64,000 nt of DNA, taken from positions 239,159-303,158 of the forward strand of contig NZ_JACJRQ010000005.1 of NCBI RefSeq assembly GCF_014697355.1, read 5' to 3'. The position numbers were made by a program, and so were the translations under genes. Every line of letters starts with the position of its first letter. The stretch's first letter is position 1. Below the pieces are notes generated by a model. The model made no database searches. It was not told the DNA's origin and was given only the letters and a program-made list of their open reading frames with translations. This stretch comes from Nostoc calcicola FACHB-3891. GTDB taxonomy: Bacteria; Cyanobacteriota; Cyanobacteriia; Cyanobacteriales; Nostocaceae. Below, piece by piece: positions 24,240 through 32,658 of the stretch.

Positions 24240-25142
24240 CTACTGTCCTTGAGTTACTGGTGCTTTGGCAGAAAACTGAAGTCTGGGATCTGGCATGAAA
24301 TTGTATCTTAAGTACAATCCTCCCCAAACAAACAGGATAATTAAAAATGCACCGATACCAAGGGGACTGGGAAGCCAGAAAACAGCTTCTATGTGATTTA
24401 GCTGACCAGTCTGGAGTTTCCACAGCAATTGATTGCCATTTTTTTCTGGCTCAATCGCAGTTTCAGTTTGAGCAATATTTTTTGCCCCCCAAGGAGTCTT
24501 TAAGGCAAATTCCAAATCGAGGATTGAACCAGCGTTAGCTAGGACGTTACCTTTATTGGAAATTAGAGACAGCGATCGCAAATCCAAATCATAAATCAAA
24601 CGATTTTGTACTAGCAGTAAAAAATTGTTCTGCTCCAAAATTACGTTTGATTCAATTTTTGGTAGTTCTGAGCTAGATTCACTTTCTACAGATTCAGAAG
24701 CTTGATTAGCACGCGAGTTAAAAAATTCGTTGAACTTTTCTTGCAATTCCCCACCACTGCTAAAAGGAATTGTCACAATGACTTCTTCTTGAGAAATTCG
24801 CTCAGCTTTACCGTCAAGTTTCCGGGCGCGGCGCTCTATGCTATTTAACCATTCATATACATAATCGCCACTAAAACTCGTTAGCTGCTCTCCTAACTTA
24901 ATATGTTGTATTAATTCACCACTATTTGAGTTATTAAAGTTAACTCCCACATCATATTTAACACAACCAGACAGTAGCAGAGATGTTAACAACACAAGCC
25001 ACAAAATAGGATTTTGGATTGGAGAAACCCGGTTGGTTCGATTTCGACCAATTTGTGGTGAAGCAAATCTCATCTTTGCGAATACAAACCTCAATGGTCT
25101 GATTAACCACAAAAAAATTTGTCCTAAAGTAGAAGAATACAT
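24240..25142 (-). CDS. DUF3153-like lipoprotein with C-terminal membrane anchor
   Basis: 300 residues from ATG 25142 (TTG 25160 or ATG 25073 are alternatives; the latter gives a more normal signal). A hydrophobic stretch ends in the lipobox LLSGC, followed by VKYDVGVNFNNSNSGELIQHIKLGEQL, matching the start of cyanobacterial DUF3153 proteins. A second helix (IGAFLIILFVWGGLYLRYNF) sits near the C-terminus with a short basic tail. It is probably an envelope protein facing the periplasm or thylakoid lumen. Function unknown. Confidence 0.75.
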   Translation of the reverse strand: MYSSTLGQIFLWLIRPLRFVFAKMRFASPQIGRNRTNRVSPIQNPILWLVLLTSLLLSGCVKYDVGVNFNNSNSGELIQHIKLGEQLTSFSGDYVYEWLNSIERRARKLDGKAERISQEEVIVTIPFSSGGELQEKFNEFFNSRANQASESVESESSSELPKIESNVILEQNNFLLLVQNRLIYDLDLRSLSLISNKGNVLANAGSILDLEFALKTPWGAKNIAQTETAIEPEKNGNQLLWKLQTGQLNHIEAVFWLPSPLGIGAFLIILFVWGGLYLRYNFMPDPRLQFSAKAPVTQGQ

Positions 25143-25510
25143 AGCTATCAATCTCCCCAAAAGTCAAACTTTTTAACCAATCTTGACCAAATAATTACTA
25201 ATTCGTAATTCGTAATTCGTAATTACTTGGTGTCAGAGCAAGCACCAAATATGCAGATTTGGTGGTGCAACAATTCAGTGTATGGGGTAAGGTCCCCACT
25301 GATTGTAACTACGAATTACGTTAGCCTAGCGAGGCGTAGCCCATTATCAATTACGCACTTACAGCATTGAGGATATTAAATAAGACTTTCAAAAATTAGC
25401 CAATAAAGTCAAATCTAATACCTTTGCTGAATTTATATTTCATCCATTGGTATAATTATGTTTTTTAATTTATGTTTGCATACTATGGATAAAAATTAAC
25501 AAAATTTAAA
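25143..25510. other. Spacer with AATTCGT repeats
   Basis: No gene. AATTCGTAATTCGTAATTCG near 25200 is inverted near 25308 (CTACGAATTACG). A GCACCAAATATGCAGATTTGG hairpin is near 25240, and the dispersed motif CTAGCGAGGCGTAGCCC is near 25325. Confidence 0.5.
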
Positions 25511-26071
25511 TTAATTTAAACCTGAAACACTCAACCAAACCAAATACAAAATAGTTAAACCAATTGCAATTAAAGCCACCCAGATAAAGCGATTATCTTT
25601 GGTATTGACTTGACTGAGGTCAACGAATTCTCGCTCAGTCGGTTTAGGCTTCTGCTGAACAGAAGATTTAGGAGACTTAGCAGCTACAGTAATTTTGAGT
25701 TCGTTATCGGGTAGTGCGCCCAAATCGGGGATTTGAGTCATCCACTCGCTTGGTCTTTTGAGCTTTGGAGCTTTTAAGATGTAAAGCATCCGCCGCGCTT
25801 GTTTGCTAGTTTCCAAATGGGGATGCCGTTTGAGTCTTTCGCAAAGAGCGATCGCATCATCGCTGCGTCCAGCCGCTTCATAAGCAGTCACCAGACAAAT
25901 TTCTACTTCACCCCCAAGACGAGAATTGCGACTTAATAAAGCGCTGGCCTTTTCTAAATTTTCTACGGCTTGGCGGTATTGCCCATTTTCAAAGGCAACT
26001 TTTCCAGTCTGGTAGCGGGTTTTAGCAATTTCTATACTGTCTGCACTCACGTTCTGCTCACAAATTACCAC
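25511..26071 (-). CDS. Tetratricopeptide-repeat protein with C-terminal membrane anchor
   Basis: 186 residues from GTG 26071. Residues about 12-95 form two TPR-like helical pairs (ARYQTGKVAFENGQYRQAVENLEKA type, then CLVTAYEAAGRSDDAIALCERL). A Lys/Pro-rich linker follows, then a single C-terminal helix (FIWVALIAIGLTILYLVWLS). It is likely a tail-anchored scaffold facing the cytoplasm; partners unknown. Its start lies just outside the left end of the neighbouring tnpB element. Confidence 0.75.
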   Translation of the reverse strand: MVICEQNVSADSIEIAKTRYQTGKVAFENGQYRQAVENLEKASALLSRNSRLGGEVEICLVTAYEAAGRSDDAIALCERLKRHPHLETSKQARRMLYILKAPKLKRPSEWMTQIPDLGALPDNELKITVAAKSPKSSVQQKPKPTEREFVDLSQVNTKDNRFIWVALIAIGLTILYLVWLSVSGLN

Positions 26072-26089
26072 TATTTTTATCTGTTTTGC

Positions 26090-27523
26090 CGGGAAGACCC
26101 CAAGCGCAACGAAGTGGAACTTGGGGATGAAAGGCAGTTAAATTCAAGACATCCCTTGAATGATTTCTTGCGGATCTTGAACAGAGAAAGGGATAGTCCA
26201 GTATTTCACAATTTTAGGGATTGTGCTACTCCCTAAGATATTATTATAGAATATCTTCAGGTCGATAAGGTAAAAACAATGATTGTTTTTGAGTTCAAAG
26301 CTAAAGGCACTCTTCGGCAGTATCAACAGATAGATGAAGCGTTACGGATTACTAAATTCATCCGTAATAAGTGCTTGCGGTTTTGGATGGACAATCAAAA
26401 TGTTAAACCTTACGACTTGAACAAATACACGGCTGTCATAGCTAACGAGTTTGACTTTGCTGATAAATTAAACTCCTCAGCAAGACAAGCGGCAGCAGAA
26501 AGAATAGCTTTTGCAATCAAGAGATTTTTCGATAATTGCAAAGCTAAGATTCCAGGTAAAAAAGGATATCCTCAGTTTCAAAAAAACAACCGTTCGGCTG
26601 AGTACAAACTTAGTGGGTGGAAACTTTCAGATGACCGCAAGTACATCAAATTCACAGATAAATGTAATATTGGTCAGCTAAAGCTAATCGGAACTTGGGA
26701 TTTACATTTTTACCAAATCAAACAAATCAAGCGAGTCAGGATAGTTAAGCGTTCAGATGGCTACTACGTTCAATTTTGTGTAGATACTGAACGCAATATT
26801 GACACACATCCAACAGGTAAAACAATAGGTTTAGATGTTGGCTTAAAGCATTTCTATACTGACTCGCAAGGAAACACAGTAGATAATCCTAGATACTTAC
26901 GCAAATCAGAGAAGGCTTTCAAACGCCTTCAAAGGCAAATTAACCGGAAAAAAAAGGGTTCTAATAATCGCAAAAAGGCTATTAACCGTCTTGGGAGAAA
27001 ACACTTAAAAGTTTCGCGTCAGCGTCAAGATAATGCTATTAAACAAGCATTATGCGTGGTGAGGTCTAACGACCTTGTGGCGTATGAAAAACTGCAAGTG
27101 AAAAATATGGTTAAAAATAGCAAGCTGGCGAAATCAATTAGTGATGTTTCATGGTCATTGTTCACTCAATGGTTAGACTATTTTGGCAAAATATACGGTC
27201 GGGTTGTTGTACCTGTTGCACCACAATTCACTAGCCAAAACTGCTCATCATGTGGCGAATTTGTGAAGAAATCTTTATCGGTTCGCACTCATATTTGTAA
27301 GTGTGGGTGTGTGTTAGATCGGGATTTGAACGCCGCGATTAACATACTCAACAAAGCCTTGAAACAGACCAATTGCGACTTAAGTACGGTGGGGCGCACC
27401 GAAACTTTTAACGCTTGTGGAGAGATGACCCTCTACCCAGATTTGGCAACAAGTCTAGGCAAGGTTGCTCAGTGAAGCAAGAATCCCCGTATGTAGCGAA
27501 GCCAAATGCGGGGAGCGTCAATT
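26090..27523 (+). mobile_element. tnpB-only IS200/IS605-type element (limits approximate)
   Basis: Left side: a hairpin of CCCCAAG and CTTGGGG (about 26099-26137), typical of the subterminal structures of this group. Right side: beyond the tnpB stop, AATCCCCGTA...TGCGGGGAGCGTCAA (27482-27522) forms a hairpin and ends in the GTCAA that I associate with cyanobacterial right ends. No tnpA is inside. The exact ends need comparison with an empty site. Confidence 0.6.
26279..27475 (+). CDS. tnpB: Second TnpB nuclease, of a different branch
   Basis: 398 residues from ATG 26279. RuvC residues look intact: Asp 186 in TIGLDVGLKHF, Glu 270 in DLVAYEKLQVKN and Asp 349 in DRDLNAAINIL. The zinc-finger cysteines are C322, C325, C340 and C342/C344, with the second knuckle spaced differently (CKCGC) from the tnpB at 15864. 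The helical N-terminal region (FIRNKCLRFWMDN) and the PGKKGYPQFQK segment are typical. It differs widely from the other TnpB, so the two were acquired independently. Its omega RNA should end near 27523. Confidence 0.93.
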   Translation: MIVFEFKAKGTLRQYQQIDEALRITKFIRNKCLRFWMDNQNVKPYDLNKYTAVIANEFDFADKLNSSARQAAAERIAFAIKRFFDNCKAKIPGKKGYPQFQKNNRSAEYKLSGWKLSDDRKYIKFTDKCNIGQLKLIGTWDLHFYQIKQIKRVRIVKRSDGYYVQFCVDTERNIDTHPTGKTIGLDVGLKHFYTDSQGNTVDNPRYLRKSEKAFKRLQRQINRKKKGSNNRKKAINRLGRKHLKVSRQRQDNAIKQALCVVRSNDLVAYEKLQVKNMVKNSKLAKSISDVSWSLFTQWLDYFGKIYGRVVVPVAPQFTSQNCSSCGEFVKKSLSVRTHICKCGCVLDRDLNAAINILNKALKQTNCDLSTVGRTETFNACGEMTLYPDLATSLGKVAQ

Positions 27524-27660
27524 TGCCAATGCGAGCAATCTTTTTAAAATCTTTTTAGAAGCTGACAACCTGAGACTAAATAAAATTCTAAAATTTTAAC
27601 TAAGTAGCTGTAGCTATTTTCTGGTGAAAAAGTCTGGTATCAAATACAAGTTATCAAAAT

Positions 27661-28068
27661 ATGCCCAAAATCAAGCATTCAGAATTGTATTGGCTAGGAG
27701 CAAGCATATCTTTAGCAGTGATGAGCGCTGCGATCGCCCCAGCATCCGCCCAGATAATTATAATTGATGGTGCCTCTGGATTTAGGCAATCGCCTGCTGT
27801 TGGTTCCTTCATCTACGGTAGTCCGATTCCCACACCCATGCCTGTAGATCCAGCAACGGGATTAATTCCACGACGCAGTAATTACTACAATTATTCCTAT
27901 CCTGGGATCGGGCAAAACGTGAGAAATTCCACCTTGATTAATCCAACTTTGATTAATCCCAGAATTCGGGACTCAACACTAGTGAATCCCGTGATTATCA
28001 ATAACTCATGGCGTCGTACACCATTTAGCGGCGGGCGATCGCGGGTTATTATTACCTATCCTCGGTAG
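27661..28068 (+). CDS. Small exported protein with N-S-T-L-(I/V)-N-P repeats
   Basis: 135 residues from ATG 27661. A signal peptide is likely (WLGASISLAVMSAAIAPASA, cleavage near AQ at about 31). The mature part has a low-complexity Pro/Tyr/Asn region and then a repeat NSTLINPTLINPRIRDSTLV in which X-TL-(I/V)-NP recurs, resembling a short beta-solenoid or adhesive repeat. I do not recognise a named family. A secreted or envelope role is inferred only from the signal peptide. Confidence 0.6.
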   Translation: MPKIKHSELYWLGASISLAVMSAAIAPASAQIIIIDGASGFRQSPAVGSFIYGSPIPTPMPVDPATGLIPRRSNYYNYSYPGIGQNVRNSTLINPTLINPRIRDSTLVNPVIINNSWRRTPFSGGRSRVIITYPR

Positions 28069-28069
28069 A

Positions 28070-28260
28070 GTGAGGGAGTGAGGGAGCAGGGGAGGCAGGG
28101 GAGATGGGGAGCAGGGGAGCAGGGGAGCAGGGGAGCGGGGGAGCAGGGGAGAGTTTTTGTACAAGTTCTTTCTCCTCTGCCCCTCTGCCCCTCTGCCCCT
28201 CTGCCCCCTACCCCCTACCCCCTGCCCCTCTGCCTCTTCCCCATGCCCCATAAGCAAAGC
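28070..28260. repeat. GGGGAGCA / CCCTCTG inverted low-complexity block
   Basis: Runs of GGGGAGCAGGGGAGCAG on the left face CTCTGCCCCTCTGCCCC on the right, making a large imperfect palindrome between convergent genes. The same design recurs at 29240-29360. Confidence 0.7.
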
Positions 28261-28264
28261 ACTC

Positions 28265-29161
28265 CTAAGATGTAAACTGCGAACCGAGAATCATCGTCCC
28301 AATCCCAACGTCAGTAAAGATTTCTAGCAGTAGGGCGTGGGGAATGCGGCCGTCGATGATGTGTGCTGCACGTACTCCTTGAGCAAGCGATCGCACGCAA
28401 CAATTGACTTTAGGAATCATGCCACCGCTGACTATACCACCAGCAATCAGTTCACGAGCTTCACGAATATCTACTTTAGGAATTAAAGTTGACTGGTCTT
28501 TGTAATCTTTTAAAATTCCACTGGTGTCGGTCAATAAAATTAACTTTTCTGCTCCTAGTGCAGCAGCGATTTCTCCAGCTACAGTATCGGCGTTAATGTT
28601 ATAAGCTTGTCCTGTTTCATCTGCGGCAACGCTGGACACCACAGGAATATAGCCATTGCTAGCCAGGGTGTCCAAAATCTTGATATTCACATTACTGACT
28701 TCCCCCACAAAACCGATGTCTTCTTGACCTTGGGGACGGGCTGTAAATAGATTACCGTCTTTACCGCAAAGTCCTACAGCTAATCCACCAGCTTGGTTAA
28801 TTAACGCCACAATTTCTTTGTTAACTCGACCAACTAAAACCATTTCCACTACATCCATTGTGGGGGCATCAGTGACTCGCAGACCATTCTTAAATTGTGG
28901 TTCGATGCCCAGCTTATCTAACCAACTGTTAATTTCTGGGCCACCACCGTGTACTACAATTGGACGCAAGCCGACGCAGGATAAAAATACAATATCGCGG
29001 ATAACTTTGTCTTTGAGTGTGCTGTCTTTCATCGCTGCGCCACCATATTTGACAACAACAGTGCGACCAGTAAATTGTTGAATATAAGGTAGTGCTTCGC
29101 TTAGTACACGCACACGAGTGGCTTCAGCTTGCCTGATGTATTCAGAATCGTTGACCGTCAT
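28265..29161 (-). CDS. argB: Acetylglutamate kinase
   Basis: 298 residues from ATG 29161. Amino-acid-kinase signatures are all present: VVKYGGAAM at about 36-44, [17 protein letters not shown] (acetylglutamate/ATP binding), [23 protein letters not shown] and [12 protein letters not shown]. The N-terminal helix ([17 protein letters not shown]) is that of the arginine-sensitive hexameric type, which in cyanobacteria is controlled by PII (GlnB). It phosphorylates N-acetylglutamate in arginine synthesis. Confidence 0.97.
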   Translation of the reverse strand: MTVNDSEYIRQAEATRVRVLSEALPYIQQFTGRTVVVKYGGAAMKDSTLKDKVIRDIVFLSCVGLRPIVVHGGGPEINSWLDKLGIEPQFKNGLRVTDAPTMDVVEMVLVGRVNKEIVALINQAGGLAVGLCGKDGNLFTARPQGQEDIGFVGEVSNVNIKILDTLASNGYIPVVSSVAADETGQAYNINADTVAGEIAAALGAEKLILLTDTSGILKDYKDQSTLIPKVDIREARELIAGGIVSGGMIPKVNCCVRSLAQGVRAAHIIDGRIPHALLLEIFTDVGIGTMILGSQFTS

Positions 29162-29219
29162 GAGGAGCCGCCGTTAAGAGTTAAAACCTATTTCTGTCAG
29201 TGTAGAAGACTTTGGAACC

Positions 29220-29365
29220 TGTAACAATAAGGCAAGGAGTATGGGGAAGAGGCAGAGGGGCAGGGGATAGGGGGCAAGGGGGAGAATGAAAAATTACCTC
29301 TTTCCCCCCTGCTCCCTGCTCCCTGCCCCTAATCTCCCTCACTCCCCCACTCCCCACTCCCTGTT
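29220..29365. repeat. Inverted low-complexity purine/pyrimidine block upstream of argB
   Basis: GGCAGAGGGGCAGGGGATAG and AAGGGGGAG on the left mirror CCCCCCTGCTCCCTGCTCCC on the right. It lies between divergent argB and the binding-protein gene and so occupies part of both promoter regions. Confidence 0.65.
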
Positions 29366-29377
29366 TTTACCTAACCT

Positions 29378-30778
29378 ATGAATTCTCAGAAGGAAACTAA
29401 GCTTCTAATTTTGTCTTTGCTGTCCACCACCTTTTTACTAGGCTTTGGCTTTTGGTTGTGGAATCAATTCTTTGGAAAAAATATAATCTCTGTAGCGCCA
29501 GAGAATAAAAGTCAAGTAACTACAGGTTCAACATCAGGGCGAATCAGTTTAGGTGAAAAAATTTTAGTTACTGCTAACACTAACCCTGATAAAGAAGCAG
29601 GAGTGCAAGCTTTTGCTAAGGGCGACTTTACCAGTGCTGCCAATAATTTTAAAGCATCCCTGCTCAAAGACCGCAACGATCCAGAGACATTAATTTATTT
29701 AAACAACTCCCAAGGAGACAATAGTAAATATCTCAAAATTGCAGTTAGTGTGCCGATTGGCGGCAATCTAGATGTGGCAAAAGAGATTTTACGGGGTGTG
29801 GCTCAAGCTCAAGATGAGGTCAATCGGACTAAGGGTATTAATGGTAAGCTTTTGCAGGTAGCGATCGCCAGCGATGACAACGATCCCAGCTTAGCTCAAC
29901 AACTGGCGACGCAGTTTGTTCAAGATCCCAGCATTTTAGCTGTAGTGGGACATAACGCTAGTAACGCTTCCATCGCCGCTGCCCCAGTGTATCAACAGGG
30001 AGGTTTAGTTATGATCTCTCCCACCAGTTTCGCCCAAAATCTCTCCGGTATTGGCAGCTATATATTCCGCACTATTCCCAGTATTAACTCTGTTGCTAAG
30101 AGTCTTTCTACTCACATCATCAAAACTGCTCGCAAAACTAATATTGGCATTTGTGCTGATTCCAAAGCAATTGATAATCAATCATTTAAGGATGAGCTTG
30201 TTAAAGGCATATTAGCCGCAGGTGGCAAAGTCAATCTCACAAATTGCGATCTTTTTGCCTCTGATTTTAACCCTAATGCAGTCATTTCTCAATTTATTAG
30301 TAGTGGTGCAGATAGTTTAGTATTAGCACCCCACGTAGATAGAATTAACAAAGCCTTAGAACTAGCAGCAGCAAATCAAGGAAAATTGACACTATTTGCT
30401 AGTCCCACGCTTTACACATTTCAAACTTTACAGGTAGGAAAAGCTGATGTAAATGGCATGGTATTGTCTGTAACTTGGCATCCTGATGCAATTCCAGGTA
30501 ATGCTTTTCCTCAGAATGCTGTCAAACTTTGGGGTGGAACTGTTAATTGGCGAACAGCTACAGCTTATGATGCAACTATGGCGATCGCTAAAGGTTTGCA
30601 GCAAAGCAAAAACCGCGATGATTTGCAAAAGGTGTTGCATAGTCCAAATTTTTCAGTCTCTGGTGCTACAGGTAAAATCACATTTCTACCATCAGGCGAT
30701 CGCAATGGCACAGCAATTTTAGTGAAAGTGCAACCGAGTAGCAAATCTTCTACTGGGTATGATTTTGTTCCTTTCTAG
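29378..30778 (+). CDS. Membrane-anchored type-1 periplasmic binding protein with TPR-like segment
   Basis: 466 residues from ATG 29378. One N-terminal helix (LLILSLLSTTFLLGFGFWLW) anchors it. Residues about 75-110 form a TPR-like pair (AFAKGDFTSAANNFKASLL). From about 125 the branched-chain amino-acid receptor fold begins: KIAVSVPIGGNLDVAKEILRG, then AVVGHNASNASIAAAPVYQQ and GLVMISPTSFAQNLSG. No permease gene is adjacent, so it may be a sensory or stand-alone receptor. Ligand unknown. Confidence 0.85.
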   Translation: MNSQKETKLLILSLLSTTFLLGFGFWLWNQFFGKNIISVAPENKSQVTTGSTSGRISLGEKILVTANTNPDKEAGVQAFAKGDFTSAANNFKASLLKDRNDPETLIYLNNSQGDNSKYLKIAVSVPIGGNLDVAKEILRGVAQAQDEVNRTKGINGKLLQVAIASDDNDPSLAQQLATQFVQDPSILAVVGHNASNASIAAAPVYQQGGLVMISPTSFAQNLSGIGSYIFRTIPSINSVAKSLSTHIIKTARKTNIGICADSKAIDNQSFKDELVKGILAAGGKVNLTNCDLFASDFNPNAVISQFISSGADSLVLAPHVDRINKALELAAANQGKLTLFASPTLYTFQTLQVGKADVNGMVLSVTWHPDAIPGNAFPQNAVKLWGGTVNWRTATAYDATMAIAKGLQQSKNRDDLQKVLHSPNFSVSGATGKITFLPSGDRNGTAILVKVQPSSKSSTGYDFVPF

Positions 30779-30969
30779 CTTAAGTGTGTTTTAGAATTTA
30801 ATCTGCAAGGGAGTATTGATTCCTTATTCATTTGTAGCCTGTAATTGGACTTGTAATTGTTGCACTCTTTCTATTGATAAGAGAAACAAATGCTACTGTA
30901 CAGGAGTTAACCCGTGATGTTAACGGTGTTTTAGCTATAAACTTTAATCTAAAAAAAAAGATAAAAATC

Positions 30970-31614
30970 ATGACACAATCTCTACAAAAACTATTTACAT
31001 TTGATGAATTTTTAGAGTTTTTGTCAACACAACCAGAAAATATCCGTTATGAATTACACGATGGAGATGTTATTCAAATGCCACCACCATCTGGAAAACA
31101 CGAGCAAATCGTAGCTTTTTTCACAATAATTTTAGGGTATGAATGCCTTCGCCTTAAAGTTTATTACGGTATACCTAAAAACGCTACAGTGAAACCAGAA
31201 AATAAAATGTGTGGGTACTATCCAGATATTTTATTAATGAATTTTTCTAACTTGGGTAATGAACCATTATGGGAAAAACAATCAATCCTTAGTAAACCAG
31301 ATTCAATTCCATTGGTGATTGAAGTGGTCAGTACTAACTGGAGAGATGATTATCATAAAAAGTTTGCTGATTATGTTCGCGTAGCGTCTCGAAGAGAAGA
31401 AATGGGTATCCAAGAATATTGGATTGTGGATTATGCAGCTTTGGGTAGCAAAGAGTTAATAGGCGACCCCAAACAGCCAACAATCACAATTTACTCTTTA
31501 AGTGATGAGGGTGAATATCGTTGTAAACAGTTTAGAGGAGATGACCGTATAGAGTCGCCAACATTTCCAGATTTAAATCTGACTGTAGAGCAAATTTTTT
31601 CAGCGAGATATTAA
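30970..31614 (+). CDS. Uma2-family putative endonuclease (DUF820) with repeat insertion
   Basis: 214 residues from ATG 30970; the 32 codons upstream are leader. The PD-(D/E)XK-like Uma2 fold shows in RYELHDGDVIQMPPPSGKHE, YPDILLMN, LVIEVVSTNWRDDYHKK and QEYWIVDYAALG. The usual sequence DY-E-x-(M/L)-G-I is interrupted by VRVASRRE (136-143), encoded by GTTCGCGTAGCGTCTCG plus AAGAGAA. This resembles the palindromic repeats found in intergenic DNA here, so a repeat seems to have inserted in frame. These proteins are very numerous in Nostoc genomes; their role is not known. Confidence 0.88.
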   Translation: MTQSLQKLFTFDEFLEFLSTQPENIRYELHDGDVIQMPPPSGKHEQIVAFFTIILGYECLRLKVYYGIPKNATVKPENKMCGYYPDILLMNFSNLGNEPLWEKQSILSKPDSIPLVIEVVSTNWRDDYHKKFADYVRVASRREEMGIQEYWIVDYAALGSKELIGDPKQPTITIYSLSDEGEYRCKQFRGDDRIESPTFPDLNLTVEQIFSARY

Positions 31615-31704
31615 CTGGCGTTGTAACCGTTTACAGCAATCGCCCGTGTTGGTGGTAGGGGTTTGTTGTATGTATGATATCTCTAAATACAATTTGTATT
31701 TGAT

Positions 31705-31783
31705 GGCGATCGCACCAAAAAATATTTTCTCAAAAAATGCGATCGCATCCAAGATATTATTTTGAATAAATTTATATTTTACA
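31705..31783. repeat. Left direct repeat of toxin-antitoxin cassette (HIP1-rich)
   Basis: GGCGATCGCACCAAAAAAT, then a second GCGATCGC, then ATCCAAGATATT and GAATAAATTTATATTTTAC. The same order occurs at 32439-32557 after the toxin gene, with one 40-bp enlargement between HIP1 sites. Confidence 0.7.
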
Positions 31784-31904
31784 GCTATGGTATATTATAA
31801 ATTACGATACTCTGAAAAATAGAGAACTTTTAAGAATATTATTGTGGTGAGAGAAAGCGCCAATCTTATAAGCTAGAGTAAAGTGATTGTGAGTTATAAA
31901 AATT

Positions 31905-32150
31905 ATGATGTCTTCGCTTCCCGTAAATGATGCTCAAAATAATTTACAAAAGCTCATCGACCAGGTGGCAGAGCAGGGTAAACCTATTATTATTGAAGGA
32001 GATCGTGGGAATGCAATTCTGCTAGCTGAAAAAGACTGGTCTGCTATTCAGGAAACTCTGTACTTATTATCTATTCCTGGAATGCGAGAATCTATTAAAG
32101 AAGGGTTGGCTACTGCTATTGAAGATTGTGATGGGGATTTGGATTGGTGA
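31905..32150 (+). CDS. yefM: Antitoxin of the Phd/YefM family
   Basis: 81 residues from ATG 31905 (ATG 31908 also possible). The sequence SLPVNDAQNNLQKLIDQVAEQGKPIIIEGDRGNAILLAEKDW is the dimerising DNA-binding fold of YefM. The C-terminal part (MRESIKEGLATAIEDCDGDLDW) is the acidic toxin-binding tail. It should neutralise the YoeB toxin and repress the operon. Its stop overlaps the toxin start. Confidence 0.9.
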   Translation: MMSSLPVNDAQNNLQKLIDQVAEQGKPIIIEGDRGNAILLAEKDWSAIQETLYLLSIPGMRESIKEGLATAIEDCDGDLDW

Positions 32151-32410
32151 GTTGGCAGTTGGTTTACACAAAACAAGCGCAAAAAGATGCGAAGAAGTTA
32201 GCTTCTAGTAATTTGAAGGATAAAGCCGAGGAATTACTCACTGTTATTGCAAAAAATCCGTTTCAAAACCCTCCACCTTTTGAAAAATTAGTTGGTGATT
32301 TATCAGGTGCTTATTCTCGCAGGATTAATATACAGCATCGATTAATCTATGAGGTCATCGAATCTGAGCAAGTAGTTAAGATAATTCGGATGTGGACGCA
32401 TTACGAGTAA
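32147..32410 (+). CDS. yoeB: Toxin of the Txe/YoeB family
   Basis: 87 residues from GTG 32147, whose GTGA overlaps the antitoxin TGA (a TTG at 32144 is an alternative). The RelE-fold YoeB signature is strong: WQLVYTKQAQKDAKKL, PPPFEKLVGDLSGAYSRRI and INIQHRLIYEV, ending in the catalytic tail VKIIRMWTHYE with His/Tyr. YoeB cuts mRNA at the ribosomal A site. The four-base overlap implies translational coupling. Confidence 0.93.
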   Translation: MSWQLVYTKQAQKDAKKLASSNLKDKAEELLTVIAKNPFQNPPPFEKLVGDLSGAYSRRINIQHRLIYEVIESEQVVKIIRMWTHYE

Positions 32411-32438
32411 ACAGTGGCGATTGTCTTGAAAGTTAAGT

Positions 32439-32557
32439 GGCGATCGCACCAAAAAATCTTCTCTAAAAAAATGCGATCGCTGTATTTAGGATATTGCGAT
32501 CGCACAATATAAAAGCGATCGCATCAAGATATTTTTCCTAATAAATTCATATTTTAA
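32439..32557. repeat. Right direct repeat of toxin-antitoxin cassette
   Basis: Four HIP1 octamers in about 85 bp. The outer parts match the left repeat at 31705-31783: the left half GGCGATCGCACCAAAAAATC, and the right half GCGATCGCATCAAGATAT followed by AATAAATTCATATTTTAAC. Confidence 0.7.
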
Positions 32558-32658
32558 CGAATTTAATCACCACCCCCAAAATTAAAAATTTTTCTGCCGA
32601 AGGCGGAAGAGGGAAAAGTGAAGAAGTATAAAGGGGAACAGGGGAAAAGAGAAAAGGG

